64,000 nucleotides of DNA from Methylobacterium organophilum (GCF_022179465.1 NZ_BPQV01000005.1:297732-361731); one strand, 5' to 3'; counted from the stretch's first letter, positions 38,517 to 47,182 are shown. Notes: a model not told the origin generated them from the letters alone. Numbers and translations: made by a program.

Positions 38517-38696
38517 CCGCCGCACCGGCGACGCGGCGCCCGCGCGCCTGACTCTCCCCGGCCACACCCGCCGGCGGCCCGCGCCGCCGGCCCCGCGGAG
38601 CGCTTGCCGCGGGGACGGGGGCGGTGTCCGATCCCGCGCGTTGACTCTCACCCGATTCGTTTGCCGACGAGCCAGCCCGAGCCAGATTCAAGACCC

Positions 38697-39704
38697 ATGA
38701 CCGCCCGTGCCCTGATCCTCGGCTGCTCCGGGACGCGCCTCCTGCCCGAGGAGGACGCCTTCTTCCGCGACGTGCGGCCCTGGGGCTTCATCCTGTTCAA
38801 GCGCAACATCGGCACGCCGGAGGAGGTGAGGGCGCTCACCGACGCCCTGCGCGACACGGTCGGCCGGGCGGACGCGCCGATCCTGATCGACCAGGAGGGC
38901 GGCCGGGTGCAGCGCATGGGGCCGCCCCACTGGCCGAAATACCCCGCCGGCAGCCGCTTCGGGCGGCTCAACGGCTCGGGCACGGCGATGGCCCGGCTCG
39001 GCGCGCGGCTGATCGCCCACGACCTGCGCGCCGTCGGCATCACCGTCGATTGTGCGCCGATCCTCGACGTGCCGGTGGAGGGCTCCGACGCCATCATCGG
39101 CGACCGCGCCTACGGCTCGCATCCCGACGTGGTCGCCGCGATCGGCCGGGCGGTGGCCGAGGGGCTGATGGAGGGCGGCGTGCTGCCCGTGATCAAGCAC
39201 ATGCCCGGCCATGGCCGGGCCGCCTGCGACAGCCACCACGCCCTGCCGGTGGTGGAGGCGAGCCGCGACAGCCTGGAGGCCAGCGATTTCCGGCCCTTCG
39301 TCGCCCTGGCCGACATGCCCCTCGCCATGAGCGCGCATATCGTGTTCACGGCCCTCGACCCGGAGCGGCCGGCCACGCAATCGCCGACCGTGATCCGCGA
39401 GATCGTGCGCGGCCGGATCGGCTTCGACGGCCTCCTGATGACCGACGACCTCTCCATGAACGCCCTTCGGGGCTCGTTCCGGGAGCGGGCGGAGGCCTCC
39501 TTCGCCGCCGGCGTCGATGCCGTGCTCCATTGCAACGGCGCCATGGACGAGATGCGCGCCGTGGCCGAGGCCGCCCCGCTCCTCTCCGGCGACGCCCTGC
39601 GCCGGGCCGCGGCGGCGCTGGCACGGCTGCGGCCGGATCCCGAGGGCTTCGACCTGGCCGAGGCCCGCGCCCGCTTCGAGGAAGGCCTCGCCGCCGCGGC
39701 GTGA
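38697..39704 (+). CDS. nagZ: Beta-N-acetylhexosaminidase NagZ
   Basis: This 335-residue cytoplasmic GH3 enzyme is recognised by DQEGGRVQRMGPPHWPKYPAG and by KHMPGHGRAACDSHHALPVV, which holds the catalytic His/Asp loop, with the nucleophile in LLMTDDLSMNAL. It removes GlcNAc from anhydromuropeptides in peptidoglycan recycling. It lies directly upstream of tatA, without the scpA-scpB genes expected there. Confidence 0.95.
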   Translation: MTARALILGCSGTRLLPEEDAFFRDVRPWGFILFKRNIGTPEEVRALTDALRDTVGRADAPILIDQEGGRVQRMGPPHWPKYPAGSRFGRLNGSGTAMARLGARLIAHDLRAVGITVDCAPILDVPVEGSDAIIGDRAYGSHPDVVAAIGRAVAEGLMEGGVLPVIKHMPGHGRAACDSHHALPVVEASRDSLEASDFRPFVALADMPLAMSAHIVFTALDPERPATQSPTVIREIVRGRIGFDGLLMTDDLSMNALRGSFRERAEASFAAGVDAVLHCNGAMDEMRAVAEAAPLLSGDALRRAAAALARLRPDPEGFDLAEARARFEEGLAAAA

Positions 39705-39773
39705 CCGGCCCTCCGGGGCGGGCCCCCTGTGACAGAGCGGCGACAGCGCGCACGGGTCATGCGGGCGCCCTGC

Positions 39774-39801
39774 TTGTGTTCGCCTTGCGCGATCCCTAGG
39801 T
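39774..39801 (+). promoter_or_regulatory. Candidate sigma-70 promoter of tatABC
   Basis: TTGTGT (39774-39779) and CTAGGT (39796-39801) are 16 bases apart, 77 bases before the tatA start, in the 173-base gap after nagZ. Confidence 0.45.
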
Positions 39802-39877
39802 TCCCGGCCATCCGAGCAGAACGGACATCCGCCGCGCGCAAGAGGTTGTCGCTCTCCGCGCGGCGCAGGAGGTTGCC

Positions 39878-40162
39878 ATGGGCAGCATGAGTATCTGGCA
39901 CTGGGTCGTCGTCGCCGTCATCGTGATGCTGCTGTTCGGCCGCGGCAAGGTGTCGGAGCTGATGGGCGACGTCGCCAAGGGCATCAAGGCCTTCAAGAAG
40001 GGCATGGCCGACGACGAGACCCCGGGCGCGGGCAACGCCGCGCCGCCGCCGAGCAGCGGCGAGCCGATCCGCACCCTGCCGCCGCAGGGCGAGGGGACGG
40101 GCGGCGCGCCGGGTGTCCCGCCGCAGACCCACGTGCCGGCCGGCGAGCGCAAGGCCGTCTGA
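39878..40162 (+). CDS. tatA: Sec-independent protein translocase TatA
   Basis: The protein has 94 residues: one N-terminal membrane helix (about 5-22), the FGRGK hinge, and an amphipathic helix ([19 protein letters not shown]), the TatA pattern. The tail is proline/glycine-rich. It forms the pore of the Tat pathway, which exports folded proteins such as the xylanase and SsuA paralogue in this window. First gene of tatABC. Confidence 0.95.
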   Translation: MGSMSIWHWVVVAVIVMLLFGRGKVSELMGDVAKGIKAFKKGMADDETPGAGNAAPPPSSGEPIRTLPPQGEGTGGAPGVPPQTHVPAGERKAV

Positions 40163-40250
40163 GTCCCATCGGACGGGCGTTTTCGCGGGTCCCTCCCCGG
40201 GAGGCCCGCGACCGTCCTGATGGGGCGCTGACCGCGGGACGGACGACGCG

Positions 40251-40727
40251 ATGCTGGACATGAGCTGGGGCGAGGTGATGCTGATCGGCGGCGTCGCCCT
40301 CATCGTCATCGGGCCCAAGGACCTGCCGAAGGCCCTGCGCACGCTGGGCCAGGTGACGACCAAGGTGCGCCGCATGGCGGCGGAGTTCCAGGGCCAGTTC
40401 AACGAGGCGATCCGCGAGGCCGAGCTCGACGAGATCCGCCGCGACGTCGAGGGCGTGAAGCGCTCCGTCGACAGCTACCGGCCGAACTTCAACCCGGTCG
40501 AGACCATCCGCTCGGAGATCAAGAACGCGGTCGAGGGCCGGAGCGGCAAGGCCGAGGCCCCCGCCGCCGGCAGCTACGACGTGCCCCGCCCGGAGGAGGC
40601 CGCCCCGGCCGCGCCGCCGCCGGAGCCGGCCGCCGAGCCCGTGCCGGCCGCGAAGAAATCCTGGACGGGCGCGGTCGTGACCGAGCTCCCGAAGACCGAT
40701 CCGAATTCCGCAGGCGAGGCGCCATGA
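40251..40727 (+). CDS. tatB: Sec-independent protein translocase TatB
   Basis: This 158-residue protein has an N-terminal helix with the TatB sequence SWGEVMLIGGVALIVIGPKDLP. An amphipathic helix rich in charged residues and a Pro/Ala tail follow. It works with TatC as the twin-arginine signal receptor. Its stop overlaps the tatC start by 4 bases (ATGA). Confidence 0.95.
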   Translation: MLDMSWGEVMLIGGVALIVIGPKDLPKALRTLGQVTTKVRRMAAEFQGQFNEAIREAELDEIRRDVEGVKRSVDSYRPNFNPVETIRSEIKNAVEGRSGKAEAPAAGSYDVPRPEEAAPAAPPPEPAAEPVPAAKKSWTGAVVTELPKTDPNSAGEAP

Positions 40728-41524
40728 TCTCCGAGGCGGACGAGGCCGAGATCGAGGCCTCCCGCGCGCCCCTGCTCGATCACCTGATCGAGCTGCGCGC
40801 GCGGCTGATCAAATCGCTGATCGCCTTCGTGCTGATGTTCTTCGGGTGCTTCTTCTTCTCGAGGCAGATCTACAACATCCTCGTGCACCCCTACGTCGCG
40901 GTGGTGGGGGCCGAGAACGCGAAGCTGATCGCGACGCATTTCCTCGAGCAGGTCTTCACCAACATCAAGCTCAGCGTGTTCGGGGCGGCCTTCCTGGCCT
41001 TCCCGGTGATCGCCACGCAGATCTACGCCTTCGTGGCCCCGGGCCTCTACCGCAACGAGCGCCGGGCCTTCCTGCCCTACCTGATCGCGACCCCGATCTT
41101 CTTCGTGCTCGGCGCGCTGGTGGTGTTCTTCCTGGCGATGCCGCTGCTGATCCAGTTCTCGGTCTCGCTGCAGCAGGTGGGGGTCGAGGGCGAGCCGACG
41201 ATCGCGCTCCTGCCCAAGGTCGACGAGTATCTCTCGCTGATCATGACCCTGATCTTCGCCTTCGGCCTCGCCTTCCAGATGCCGGTGATCCTGACGCTGC
41301 TCGGCCAGATCGGGGTGATCGACGCGGCCTTCCTGCGGGAGAAGCGCCGCTACGCCATCGTGCTGGTCTTCGTGGCCGCGGCGGTGCTGACCCCGCCCGA
41401 CGTGATCTCGCAGCTCTCGCTGGCGATCCCCATGCTGCTCCTCTACGAGGCCTCGGTGTTCTCGGTGAGCCAGATGGAGAAGCGCCGCAAGGCGCAGCGC
41501 CAGGCCGAGGGGCTGGAGGACTGA
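40724..41524 (+). CDS. tatC: Sec-independent protein translocase TatC
   Basis: The polytopic protein has 266 residues and six membrane helices. The N-terminus reads APLLDHLIELRARLIKSLIAF, with the conserved H-L-x-E-L-R, and the FEMP-like block LAFQMPVILTLLGQIGV follows. It recognises twin-arginine signals. It is the last tat gene; a tRNA-Ser follows 121 bases on. The serS-surE genes usually next in line are found at 2.7-4.8 kb instead. Confidence 0.96.
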   Translation: MISEADEAEIEASRAPLLDHLIELRARLIKSLIAFVLMFFGCFFFSRQIYNILVHPYVAVVGAENAKLIATHFLEQVFTNIKLSVFGAAFLAFPVIATQIYAFVAPGLYRNERRAFLPYLIATPIFFVLGALVVFFLAMPLLIQFSVSLQQVGVEGEPTIALLPKVDEYLSLIMTLIFAFGLAFQMPVILTLLGQIGVIDAAFLREKRRYAIVLVFVAAAVLTPPDVISQLSLAIPMLLLYEASVFSVSQMEKRRKAQRQAEGLED

Positions 41525-41581
41525 CGGCCGCGGCCCCGCGCCGCCGGCCCCCGCTTTCCGGCCGGGCCCCGGCGGCCGAGG

Positions 41582-41610
41582 TTGACGCTGCCGCGGCGGC
41601 GATCCTAGAC
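41582..41610 (+). promoter_or_regulatory. Sigma-70 promoter of tRNA-Ser
   Basis: TTGACG (41582-41587) and CTAGAC (41605-41610) are 17 bases apart, 35 bases before the tRNA, in the gap after tatC. Confidence 0.6.
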
Positions 41611-41645
41611 AGGCATCCCGCCCCCGGCCCGGCCGGCGGCAGCGG

Positions 41646-41735
41646 GGAAGGGTGGCCGAGTGGTTTAAGGCAGCGGTCTTGAAAACCGCCGTGGGGGCAA
41701 CTCCACCGTGGGTTCGAATCCCACCCCTTCCGCCA
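41646..41735 (+). tRNA. tRNA-Ser (anticodon UGA)
   Basis: The 90-base gene has acceptor arms GGAAGGG (41646-41652) and CCCTTCC (41725-41731). The anticodon stem GCGGT/ACCGC encloses the loop CTTGAAA, with anticodon TGA at 41680-41682. A long variable arm, typical of tRNA-Ser, precedes the T arm GTGGG-TTCGAAT-CCCAC. The 3' CCA is encoded. Foreign-looking DNA begins shortly downstream. Confidence 0.95.
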
Positions 41736-41796
41736 GCCGGCCTCCGCGGGCCCGGCCGGACGCGTTGTCCGTCAAAGAGGTCTCAAGGCGCCAGCG

Positions 41797-41854
41797 CGAC
41801 AGGCCCTTGCGACGGCGGCCCCACCGCCGAAGGTGGAGCCGCACCGGCCTGTCG
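41797..41854 (+). other. Large stem-loop downstream of tRNA-Ser
   Basis: CGACAGGCC (41797-41805) pairs with GGCCTGTCG (41846-41854). An inner CGGCGG/CCGCCG helix gives a branched or extended hairpin of 58 bases. It could be a processing or termination structure, or a small structured RNA. Confidence 0.4.
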
Positions 41855-41924
41855 GGAGGTCATCGGAGAGGCGACCGAGCGGTTCGATCGAATTCCGCGT
41901 CAACCGCCGGAACTCTTGCCGAGG

Positions 41925-42626
41925 TCACTTAAAGGCATGAAGCAGTATTCTACCGCGACCATCTCTGACTGTCTGAGTGAACTGGTGACTGAACGTGCGA
42001 AAACCAACTTCTCGGCACATATCTTCTAGAGCATAAAGGTTTGGCGCAAAATAATTTGTTGGGTCATTGTTCAGCGACTTCCCGAGAAAATACCGCAGAA
42101 CAGGATTGGGGTTGTTCATTTCATCGACAACCGTTTCGATAACGGCAATTTCCCGTGTCACATGCGACAAGGCCGCAAGCCCACCTAACGGATCACGAAG
42201 GTGGTAGAGCACTCCCAAAAACAGAGTGACGTCGTGGATGCCTACAGTTCCGGGATTGATGGCGGGAAGATCTATATCTTTTGATTCGATCTTTGATCCC
42301 AACTTAGAATGGGCGTAATTAAATCCGTCTTTTGTTCCCCAGCCGGGGCCAGACCAGCAGAAATGATCGGTGGCCAGAACGGATTTAGCACCGCGCTTTT
42401 CCGCTTCGAAGCTGAAATACCCGTCCCATGCCCCGATATCCAGAACCGTCCGGTCGGAGAGAGACATCGTGAAGATCTTTCTCGCCTCGTCCTCGAGTTG
42501 GCCCGGCGGCTTCCTTCCTCGCACCTTTTCCCCATCCGGAAAATTGTAAGAGTGGAACCACCTGATATTCGCCCCGGCGGCATCTTCAGCTTTTTGCTCG
42601 GTTTGCACGGCTCGCCCTCCACACAT
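41925..42626 (-). CDS. Class I SAM-dependent methyltransferase, island gene
   Basis: The protein has 233 residues. Motif I is VLDIGAWDGYFSFEAEKRGA and a downstream block FLGVLYHLRDPLGGLAAL resembles the CmoB/DUF1698 group. Small methyltransferases of this type often decorate sugars in surface polysaccharide clusters. Base composition is clearly AT-richer than the genes up to tatC. The ATG lies in an AT-rich leader shared with the upstream glycosyltransferase gene. The substrate is unknown. Confidence 0.8.
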   Translation of the reverse strand: MCGGRAVQTEQKAEDAAGANIRWFHSYNFPDGEKVRGRKPPGQLEDEARKIFTMSLSDRTVLDIGAWDGYFSFEAEKRGAKSVLATDHFCWSGPGWGTKDGFNYAHSKLGSKIESKDIDLPAINPGTVGIHDVTLFLGVLYHLRDPLGGLAALSHVTREIAVIETVVDEMNNPNPVLRYFLGKSLNNDPTNYFAPNLYALEDMCREVGFRTFSHQFTQTVRDGRGRILLHAFK

Positions 42627-42727
42627 TTAATCTATGAATGATAGATCATCTGCTTTTTAAATTGATTTATTTTGACAAATTATTGAAAGACGAAGTATAC
42701 TCCCACGAAAACGTTCGCGATGGAGAA

Positions 42728-43732
42728 TTAATTCGCAAGCAGATTTCGCCATTGTTCCGCAATCACACTTTCATCGAACAATTCTATCGCCCGCGCACGA
42801 CCGGCATCGCCGATGTTCTTCGCAAGCTCCCGATCCGAGATCAGCCGCATGAGATACGTTCGGGCTTCGCTCGCCGTACTGGCTAGAAATCCACTTTTCT
42901 CGTGCTCAATGATGTGAGGAACTTCATAGACGGAGCGAGCCCAGGAATGGGCCTCCTCAGAAATGGCATCCACATTCATGGCGACGATTGGCACACCCGT
43001 CATCATCGCTTCGATGATTCCGAGCGTATAGCTCGCCGGGGTGGTGTGGGCGGCGAGGTATGCATCGGCGGTGCGCAAGGCGCGATGCTGATCGTCATCC
43101 GATAACACACCACCCGAATTTGGATGATCGTCGTTGCCGATCCCATACAGCACCCAGGGCAGCCCAGATGTCGCTTCCTCAAGAAAATCGGCTCTCACTG
43201 CCGGGCCGCGTTTCCGCGCGTTACTGGAAAACGTGATGATCTTTCCGGATCCTCCCTGCCAAGCGTCGAACTCCGAACGGCGCTTTGCAAATCTGATTTC
43301 CGCATCAGATCCGACGAAGCCAGGGATAAATCTCTCGAACAGAGAATAACGAGCAATCGTAAGCTGCGAGCGGTGGCTCCCGATGAAGCGTTCCATGGCT
43401 TCACTCGATTGGCCGATCGAGCGATAGATAATTTTTTGGCCGGGCCTGGCCCAGGGAAAGATACGCAGGACGGCATTGAGGGCGTGCGTTATTACAACAA
43501 CATCATATTGCTTGAAGGTTTCCTCATTGAAGCCCATGGGTCGCCCGACACTTGAACGCAAGGAGAGGCCAGGAATTGGCCGCCCTCCTGTATTCGATAT
43601 GTGGACCTCATATCCGAGCGACTCGAATATCCGAACCTCGTCAAACGCAAGAACTTCATGCACGGATATATAAAGCAATTTCAATTTCGATTCCCCATTA
43701 TTATTTACTGTGTCGGCTGATTTAATAGACAC
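42728..43732 (-). CDS. GT4-like glycosyltransferase, island gene
   Basis: This 334-residue protein looks like a GT-B fold enzyme. The Rossmann-like N-terminal part (KLLYISVHEVLAFDEVRIFE) is followed by a C-terminal domain with TLGIIEAMMTGVPIVAMNVD, the E-x7-E-like donor-binding region of GT4 enzymes. It ends in helices up to QWRNLLAN. Its start lies inside the 3' end of the beta-helix gene (28-base overlap). The AT-richer composition marks it as part of the acquired segment; it is probably for surface glycan synthesis. Confidence 0.78.
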   Translation of the reverse strand: MSIKSADTVNNNGESKLKLLYISVHEVLAFDEVRIFESLGYEVHISNTGGRPIPGLSLRSSVGRPMGFNEETFKQYDVVVITHALNAVLRIFPWARPGQKIIYRSIGQSSEAMERFIGSHRSQLTIARYSLFERFIPGFVGSDAEIRFAKRRSEFDAWQGGSGKIITFSSNARKRGPAVRADFLEEATSGLPWVLYGIGNDDHPNSGGVLSDDDQHRALRTADAYLAAHTTPASYTLGIIEAMMTGVPIVAMNVDAISEEAHSWARSVYEVPHIIEHEKSGFLASTASEARTYLMRLISDRELAKNIGDAGRARAIELFDESVIAEQWRNLLAN

Positions 43733-44940
43733 TTCGTGAAATCGATGTGTGATATTCTTGCATTCTTATTCGAGACGATCTTGTCTTCTCGAACAAACCC
43801 TCGCGATTTTTCAGAAACGTTGACATCTCCAGCAGCAAGCGACCCGCAGGCTGCCTTTAATTGACCGCCAGAATTTTGAACGGTGTTGTTTTCAATCGCA
43901 GCCTCACCATTGGCATCGCTGACACTGATGCCAAGCTCGGCATTCACAATGGTGTTGTTTCTCACCACTCCGCCCTTGGCAGAACTCACATACCAGGGAG
44001 TCCCTCCATAGATGAGACCAAACCCGCATGATCTCTGAGCACTACAGTCGATCTTGTTTCCTTCGAAAATTGATCCGGAAAAATCTCCGCTCGTATTCGG
44101 CCACCCCGCTAACATCATAGCAGCGTAAGACCCTCCGGCTGGCTTGCCGGTGTGTTTGAGTACGTTGCCTCTAATGGAACAATTCGAGCAACCGCCGACG
44201 ATCAGCTGGACATCCGTGTTATCGACGAAAACGTTATTCTCGATCACGGCATTTTTGGAATCCATGACGGTCAGGCCATCCCCCCAGAGGCGGGCGCGGC
44301 TGTGATCGCCGTTGAATCCAACGAAATTCCTTTTGAAGACGAAACCGTCGTTCCCGGCGAGAACCGAGATCGCGCCATTGCAGGGGGCGAGCCTGACCAC
44401 CGAGTTCGTCATCGTGAAATGATCTGCGGCAACGCCGACCAGGCCGCCCGTGCGCGCGGCTTCGCCCTGCTTCCCGCAGAAGAGGGCACGCTGGGGATCG
44501 TTCTTGCTGCCCTCGATCACGATATGATCGAGCTTGATCCCTGCCGCCGCGATTGTAATCGGCCGCGTTTCGAGTCCACGCACACCATTCTGCCGCGTTG
44601 CGGGGGTCGGGCGCGAAAGGAGGGTGAGGCAGCCGGCATCCCCATCCGGCGCGCAGGGCGCCGACGACGCGCCTTTACCGCTGGTTCCGATGTCGACCGG
44701 TTTGCGAAACACGATGGGCTGCTGAAGCACCAATGTTCCGGCACCAAGGGACAAGTGCGCATTGGCTGGCAGCGCATTCAGGCAGTTTTGAAGCTGACTG
44801 CTTGCATCGACTTTCGCATTCAACAAGCCGTCCAAAGCCTGACATTCTGCAATTTTTGCAGGCTGCGCAGAGACGGGGCCAGACAGGCATCCGGCAAGCA
44901 GCCAGGATGCGAAGAGCCATACCTTGTGATGTGAATTCAT
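43705..44940 (-). CDS. Right-handed beta-helix lipoprotein, island gene
   Basis: The protein has 411 residues from the ATG at MNSHHKVWLF. The signal has a lipobox-like LAGC and also a cleavable VSAQ site. The body has repeated NNxF/NNT turns (AVIENNVFVDN, VVRNNTIVNAELGISV, AAIENNTVQNSGG) of a parallel beta-helix, as in pectate-lyase-like or polysaccharide epimerase/lyase proteins. Several cysteine pairs (CSNCS, CSAQRSC) suggest disulfides. It may bind or trim an exported polysaccharide. No catalytic set can be assigned. Confidence 0.78.
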   Translation of the reverse strand: MNSHHKVWLFASWLLAGCLSGPVSAQPAKIAECQALDGLLNAKVDASSQLQNCLNALPANAHLSLGAGTLVLQQPIVFRKPVDIGTSGKGASSAPCAPDGDAGCLTLLSRPTPATRQNGVRGLETRPITIAAAGIKLDHIVIEGSKNDPQRALFCGKQGEAARTGGLVGVAADHFTMTNSVVRLAPCNGAISVLAGNDGFVFKRNFVGFNGDHSRARLWGDGLTVMDSKNAVIENNVFVDNTDVQLIVGGCSNCSIRGNVLKHTGKPAGGSYAAMMLAGWPNTSGDFSGSIFEGNKIDCSAQRSCGFGLIYGGTPWYVSSAKGGVVRNNTIVNAELGISVSDANGEAAIENNTVQNSGGQLKAACGSLAAGDVNVSEKSRGFVREDKIVSNKNARISHIDFTKCLLNQPTQ

Positions 44941-44987
44941 CAGGAGCGACCTGTCTCGCAATACATGGCGCATGCGCATCGCGACCC

Positions 44988-46046
44988 TCATTCAGTCATG
45001 TCGGAAATCTTCACGATCTTTGATGCAATCCCCTTCCGGTCCAGCCACATGGCATGGCGGTAGAGCAGCCCGATCTTGAGCTGGGCATCCTTGGGGGGAA
45101 GCGGGTCGAGGGGGATCTCGAAGGGGATCGCCTGGCCGGGGAGGATGCTGTCGCCGTCCACCGGGATCCGGCCCGTGCCGGCCTTCACGCCGCCTTCGTA
45201 GATCTCGTAGCCGATCTCGGCATAGACGGTCTCGTTGATCCGGCAGGGGATGGCCTCCGCCGACCGGTTCGTGAACACGCCCCGCGCGGCCGGGGCCGTG
45301 CCGCCGCCCTCGGGGGCGCTCCCCCGCGCGGCGATCTCGATGTCGCCCGCCATCGGCCCCTGGGCGCCGATCAGGGCGACGGCCTCCTCGATCTCGTCCT
45401 TCATGATCAGGGCGCCCGGCCGGTGGCGCGCCGCGAGGGCGTCCAGGGCCTCCACGATCGCCCGGCGCTCCGCCGCCTCCCGGTACGCCGCCTCGGCCGG
45501 CAGGGCGAACCAGAGGCTGCCGATGACCTGCAGCCGGCGCCCCAGGGAGCGGGCGAGCGCCCGGGCGCCCCGCCGCACATCCGCGAACTTCTCGACGTAG
45601 TCGTGCCCGGAGACGATGCCCGCGGGCGCCAGCCGGCCGCTCCAGAAGGCGAGGTTCTGGGCGAGGATCGGATCGGTATGGACCGCGTCCTCGAAATACA
45701 GGTCGACGGGCTGCGCCCAGTCCTGGAAATCCTGCGGGCTGAAGCCCCGATGCGCCTGGATGTTGTCGCAATCGGCGACGTTCCGGAGGAACTGGTCCCG
45801 GGTGAAGGTCTGGCGGTGGCTGGAGGCGAGCTTCTGGAAATTGCCGCCCCCGGCCAGCTCCCAGGGGTCCAGGCAATGGACCGTGACCCCCTCGGCCGCG
45901 TTCTTGGCCCAGATCCAGCTCGACAGCCCCAGCAGGGAGCCGACCTCCACGATCTGGCCCCCCTTCGGCACCAGCCGCGCCAGAAGCTCGATGGCCTGCA
46001 TCTCCTCGTCGCGCAGCTGGCCCGGGATGGCTCGGTTGACCGCCAT
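44988..46046 (-). CDS. SAM-dependent methyltransferase with C-terminal beta-sandwich-like domain
   Basis: The protein has 352 residues from the ATG at MAVNRAIPGQ. Residues about 20-190 form a class I methyltransferase fold (IVEVGSLLGLSSWIWAKNAA; the catalytic region YFEDAVHTDP; GIVSGHDY). The last 110 residues look beta-rich (FTNRSAEAIPCRINETVYAEIGY, DSILPGQAIPFEIPLDPLPP) and recall the carbohydrate-binding domain of Wzt-like proteins. The gene is GC-rich like the host, unlike the three following genes. It may methylate a glycan end, as polysaccharide length-control methyltransferases do. Confidence 0.72.
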   Translation of the reverse strand: MAVNRAIPGQLRDEEMQAIELLARLVPKGGQIVEVGSLLGLSSWIWAKNAAEGVTVHCLDPWELAGGGNFQKLASSHRQTFTRDQFLRNVADCDNIQAHRGFSPQDFQDWAQPVDLYFEDAVHTDPILAQNLAFWSGRLAPAGIVSGHDYVEKFADVRRGARALARSLGRRLQVIGSLWFALPAEAAYREAAERRAIVEALDALAARHRPGALIMKDEIEEAVALIGAQGPMAGDIEIAARGSAPEGGGTAPAARGVFTNRSAEAIPCRINETVYAEIGYEIYEGGVKAGTGRIPVDGDSILPGQAIPFEIPLDPLPPKDAQLKIGLLYRHAMWLDRKGIASKIVKISDMTE

Positions 46047-46254
46047 GCTCGCCCTTTTCCTTCCTGTGACCGGCGCCCGGCCCTTCGGACCCGATGGCGT
46101 CTGGCGGCCCGACAGGCGCCCCATGCAACCCTCGGTACCCTAATGGCCCTGCGGCTCGCGAGTGGCAAGCGATGGCCGCGCGCACCGCTCGGCCCGCAAA
46201 GCGTAAGACTTTTTACCACTTTCGCCGGCGCGCCCGGCCGCTTACCCTGTCGGA

Positions 46255-46500
46255 ATGAGCGGGCCTGCCGAGGTAGCCATCGTCGTGGCCACCCCGCGCG
46301 ACCTGCGCCGGATGGTGGGCACATCCGAGCGGGAGGTCGCCGGACCAGCCGAGGATCTGCTGCGCAGCCTCGGACCCGGCCTGCTGGGATCCCGCATCTG
46401 GGTCCTCACCCGCGATCCCGGCATGCGGCGGCGCCTCATCCGCTACCTGCGGGACGTGAAACGGGACGTGCTCGCCGAAATCCGGCGCGGCACGCCGTAG
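46255..46500 (+). CDS. Hypothetical protein, basic, 81 residues
   Basis: The ATG at 46255 follows CGGA. The protein is Arg-rich and soluble, with a central hydrophobic stretch (LLGSRIWVLTRDPGMRRRL) and a charged C-terminus. It is divergent from the methyltransferase gene across 208 bases. No family is recognised, and the coding status is moderately supported by codon composition. Confidence 0.5.
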   Translation: MSGPAEVAIVVATPRDLRRMVGTSEREVAGPAEDLLRSLGPGLLGSRIWVLTRDPGMRRRLIRYLRDVKRDVLAEIRRGTP

Positions 46501-46616
46501 ACGGCGCGGATCAGAGTCGCGTTTTCGCGCAGACTGAGCCGGCGATGCTCAGTCGGACAGCTTGAAAATTCTCCGGGGCGGTGGCCTACCCGAGGGATCG
46601 GCCGCGTTCGGGAACC

Positions 46617-47165
46617 ATGATCTTCTCTACAAATTCCGCCGGGTGCCTCACCTATCTGAGCGAAGACTGGGAAAGGCTCACCGGGCAATCCCTCGCCCGG
46701 GCCGCGGATTTCGGCTGGGCCGAGGCCGTCCACCCGGAGGACCGGGCGCTCACGCGCTCGGTCGTCGCCACGGCGATCGCGGCGCAGAGCGAGTTCTCCG
46801 TGCGCTACCGCGTCCTGCGGCCCGACGGGACCCCCGTCTGGGTGGTGGGGGGCGGCGTGCCCGCCCGCCGCCTGCACGACGACGTCTTCCAGGGCTTCAT
46901 CGGCTCCGTCGGCACCGTCTCCGCCGCGCGGGAGGAGCCGCCCGTGGCCGGCGGCCGGATCGGGCGCTTCCTGGCCCCGCTCTATGCCGACCAGAGCTAC
47001 GGCAACGATCTCGAGCAGCTGGCCGGGCAGCTCCTGACCTTCAACGCGCTCCACCCGGCGGTGACCCTGGAGCGCAAGCCCGTCTCCCTGGTCTTCGCCC
47101 TCGCCGAGGTCGGCCACAGCCTGGCCGGGCTCCAGCGCTTCCGGTTCGGAACGCAGCCGCACTGA
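46617..47165 (+). CDS. Single-PAS-domain protein
   Basis: The protein has 182 residues from the ATG at 46617 (an in-frame GTG at 46581 is the alternative). Residues 1-110 form a PAS fold: CLTYLSEDWERLTGQSLAR, then WAEAVHPEDR and FSVRYRVLRPDGTPVWVVGG. The remaining 70 residues are helical with no output domain. It may be a regulatory input subunit acting on a partner protein; the ligand is unknown. Confidence 0.8.
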   Translation: MIFSTNSAGCLTYLSEDWERLTGQSLARAADFGWAEAVHPEDRALTRSVVATAIAAQSEFSVRYRVLRPDGTPVWVVGGGVPARRLHDDVFQGFIGSVGTVSAAREEPPVAGGRIGRFLAPLYADQSYGNDLEQLAGQLLTFNALHPAVTLERKPVSLVFALAEVGHSLAGLQRFRFGTQPH

Positions 47166-47182
47166 GCCCGGCCCCTCCCGCC

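Noticed and set aside
42638-44934. Plus-strand ORFs across the AT-rich island
   Set aside because: They are antisense to the glycosyltransferase and beta-helix genes, whose family motifs are clear.
41736-46250. Attachment-site repeat of the tRNA-Ser 3' end beyond the island
   Set aside because: I looked for a second copy of GGTTCGAATCCCACC downstream and found none in the window; no integrase either.
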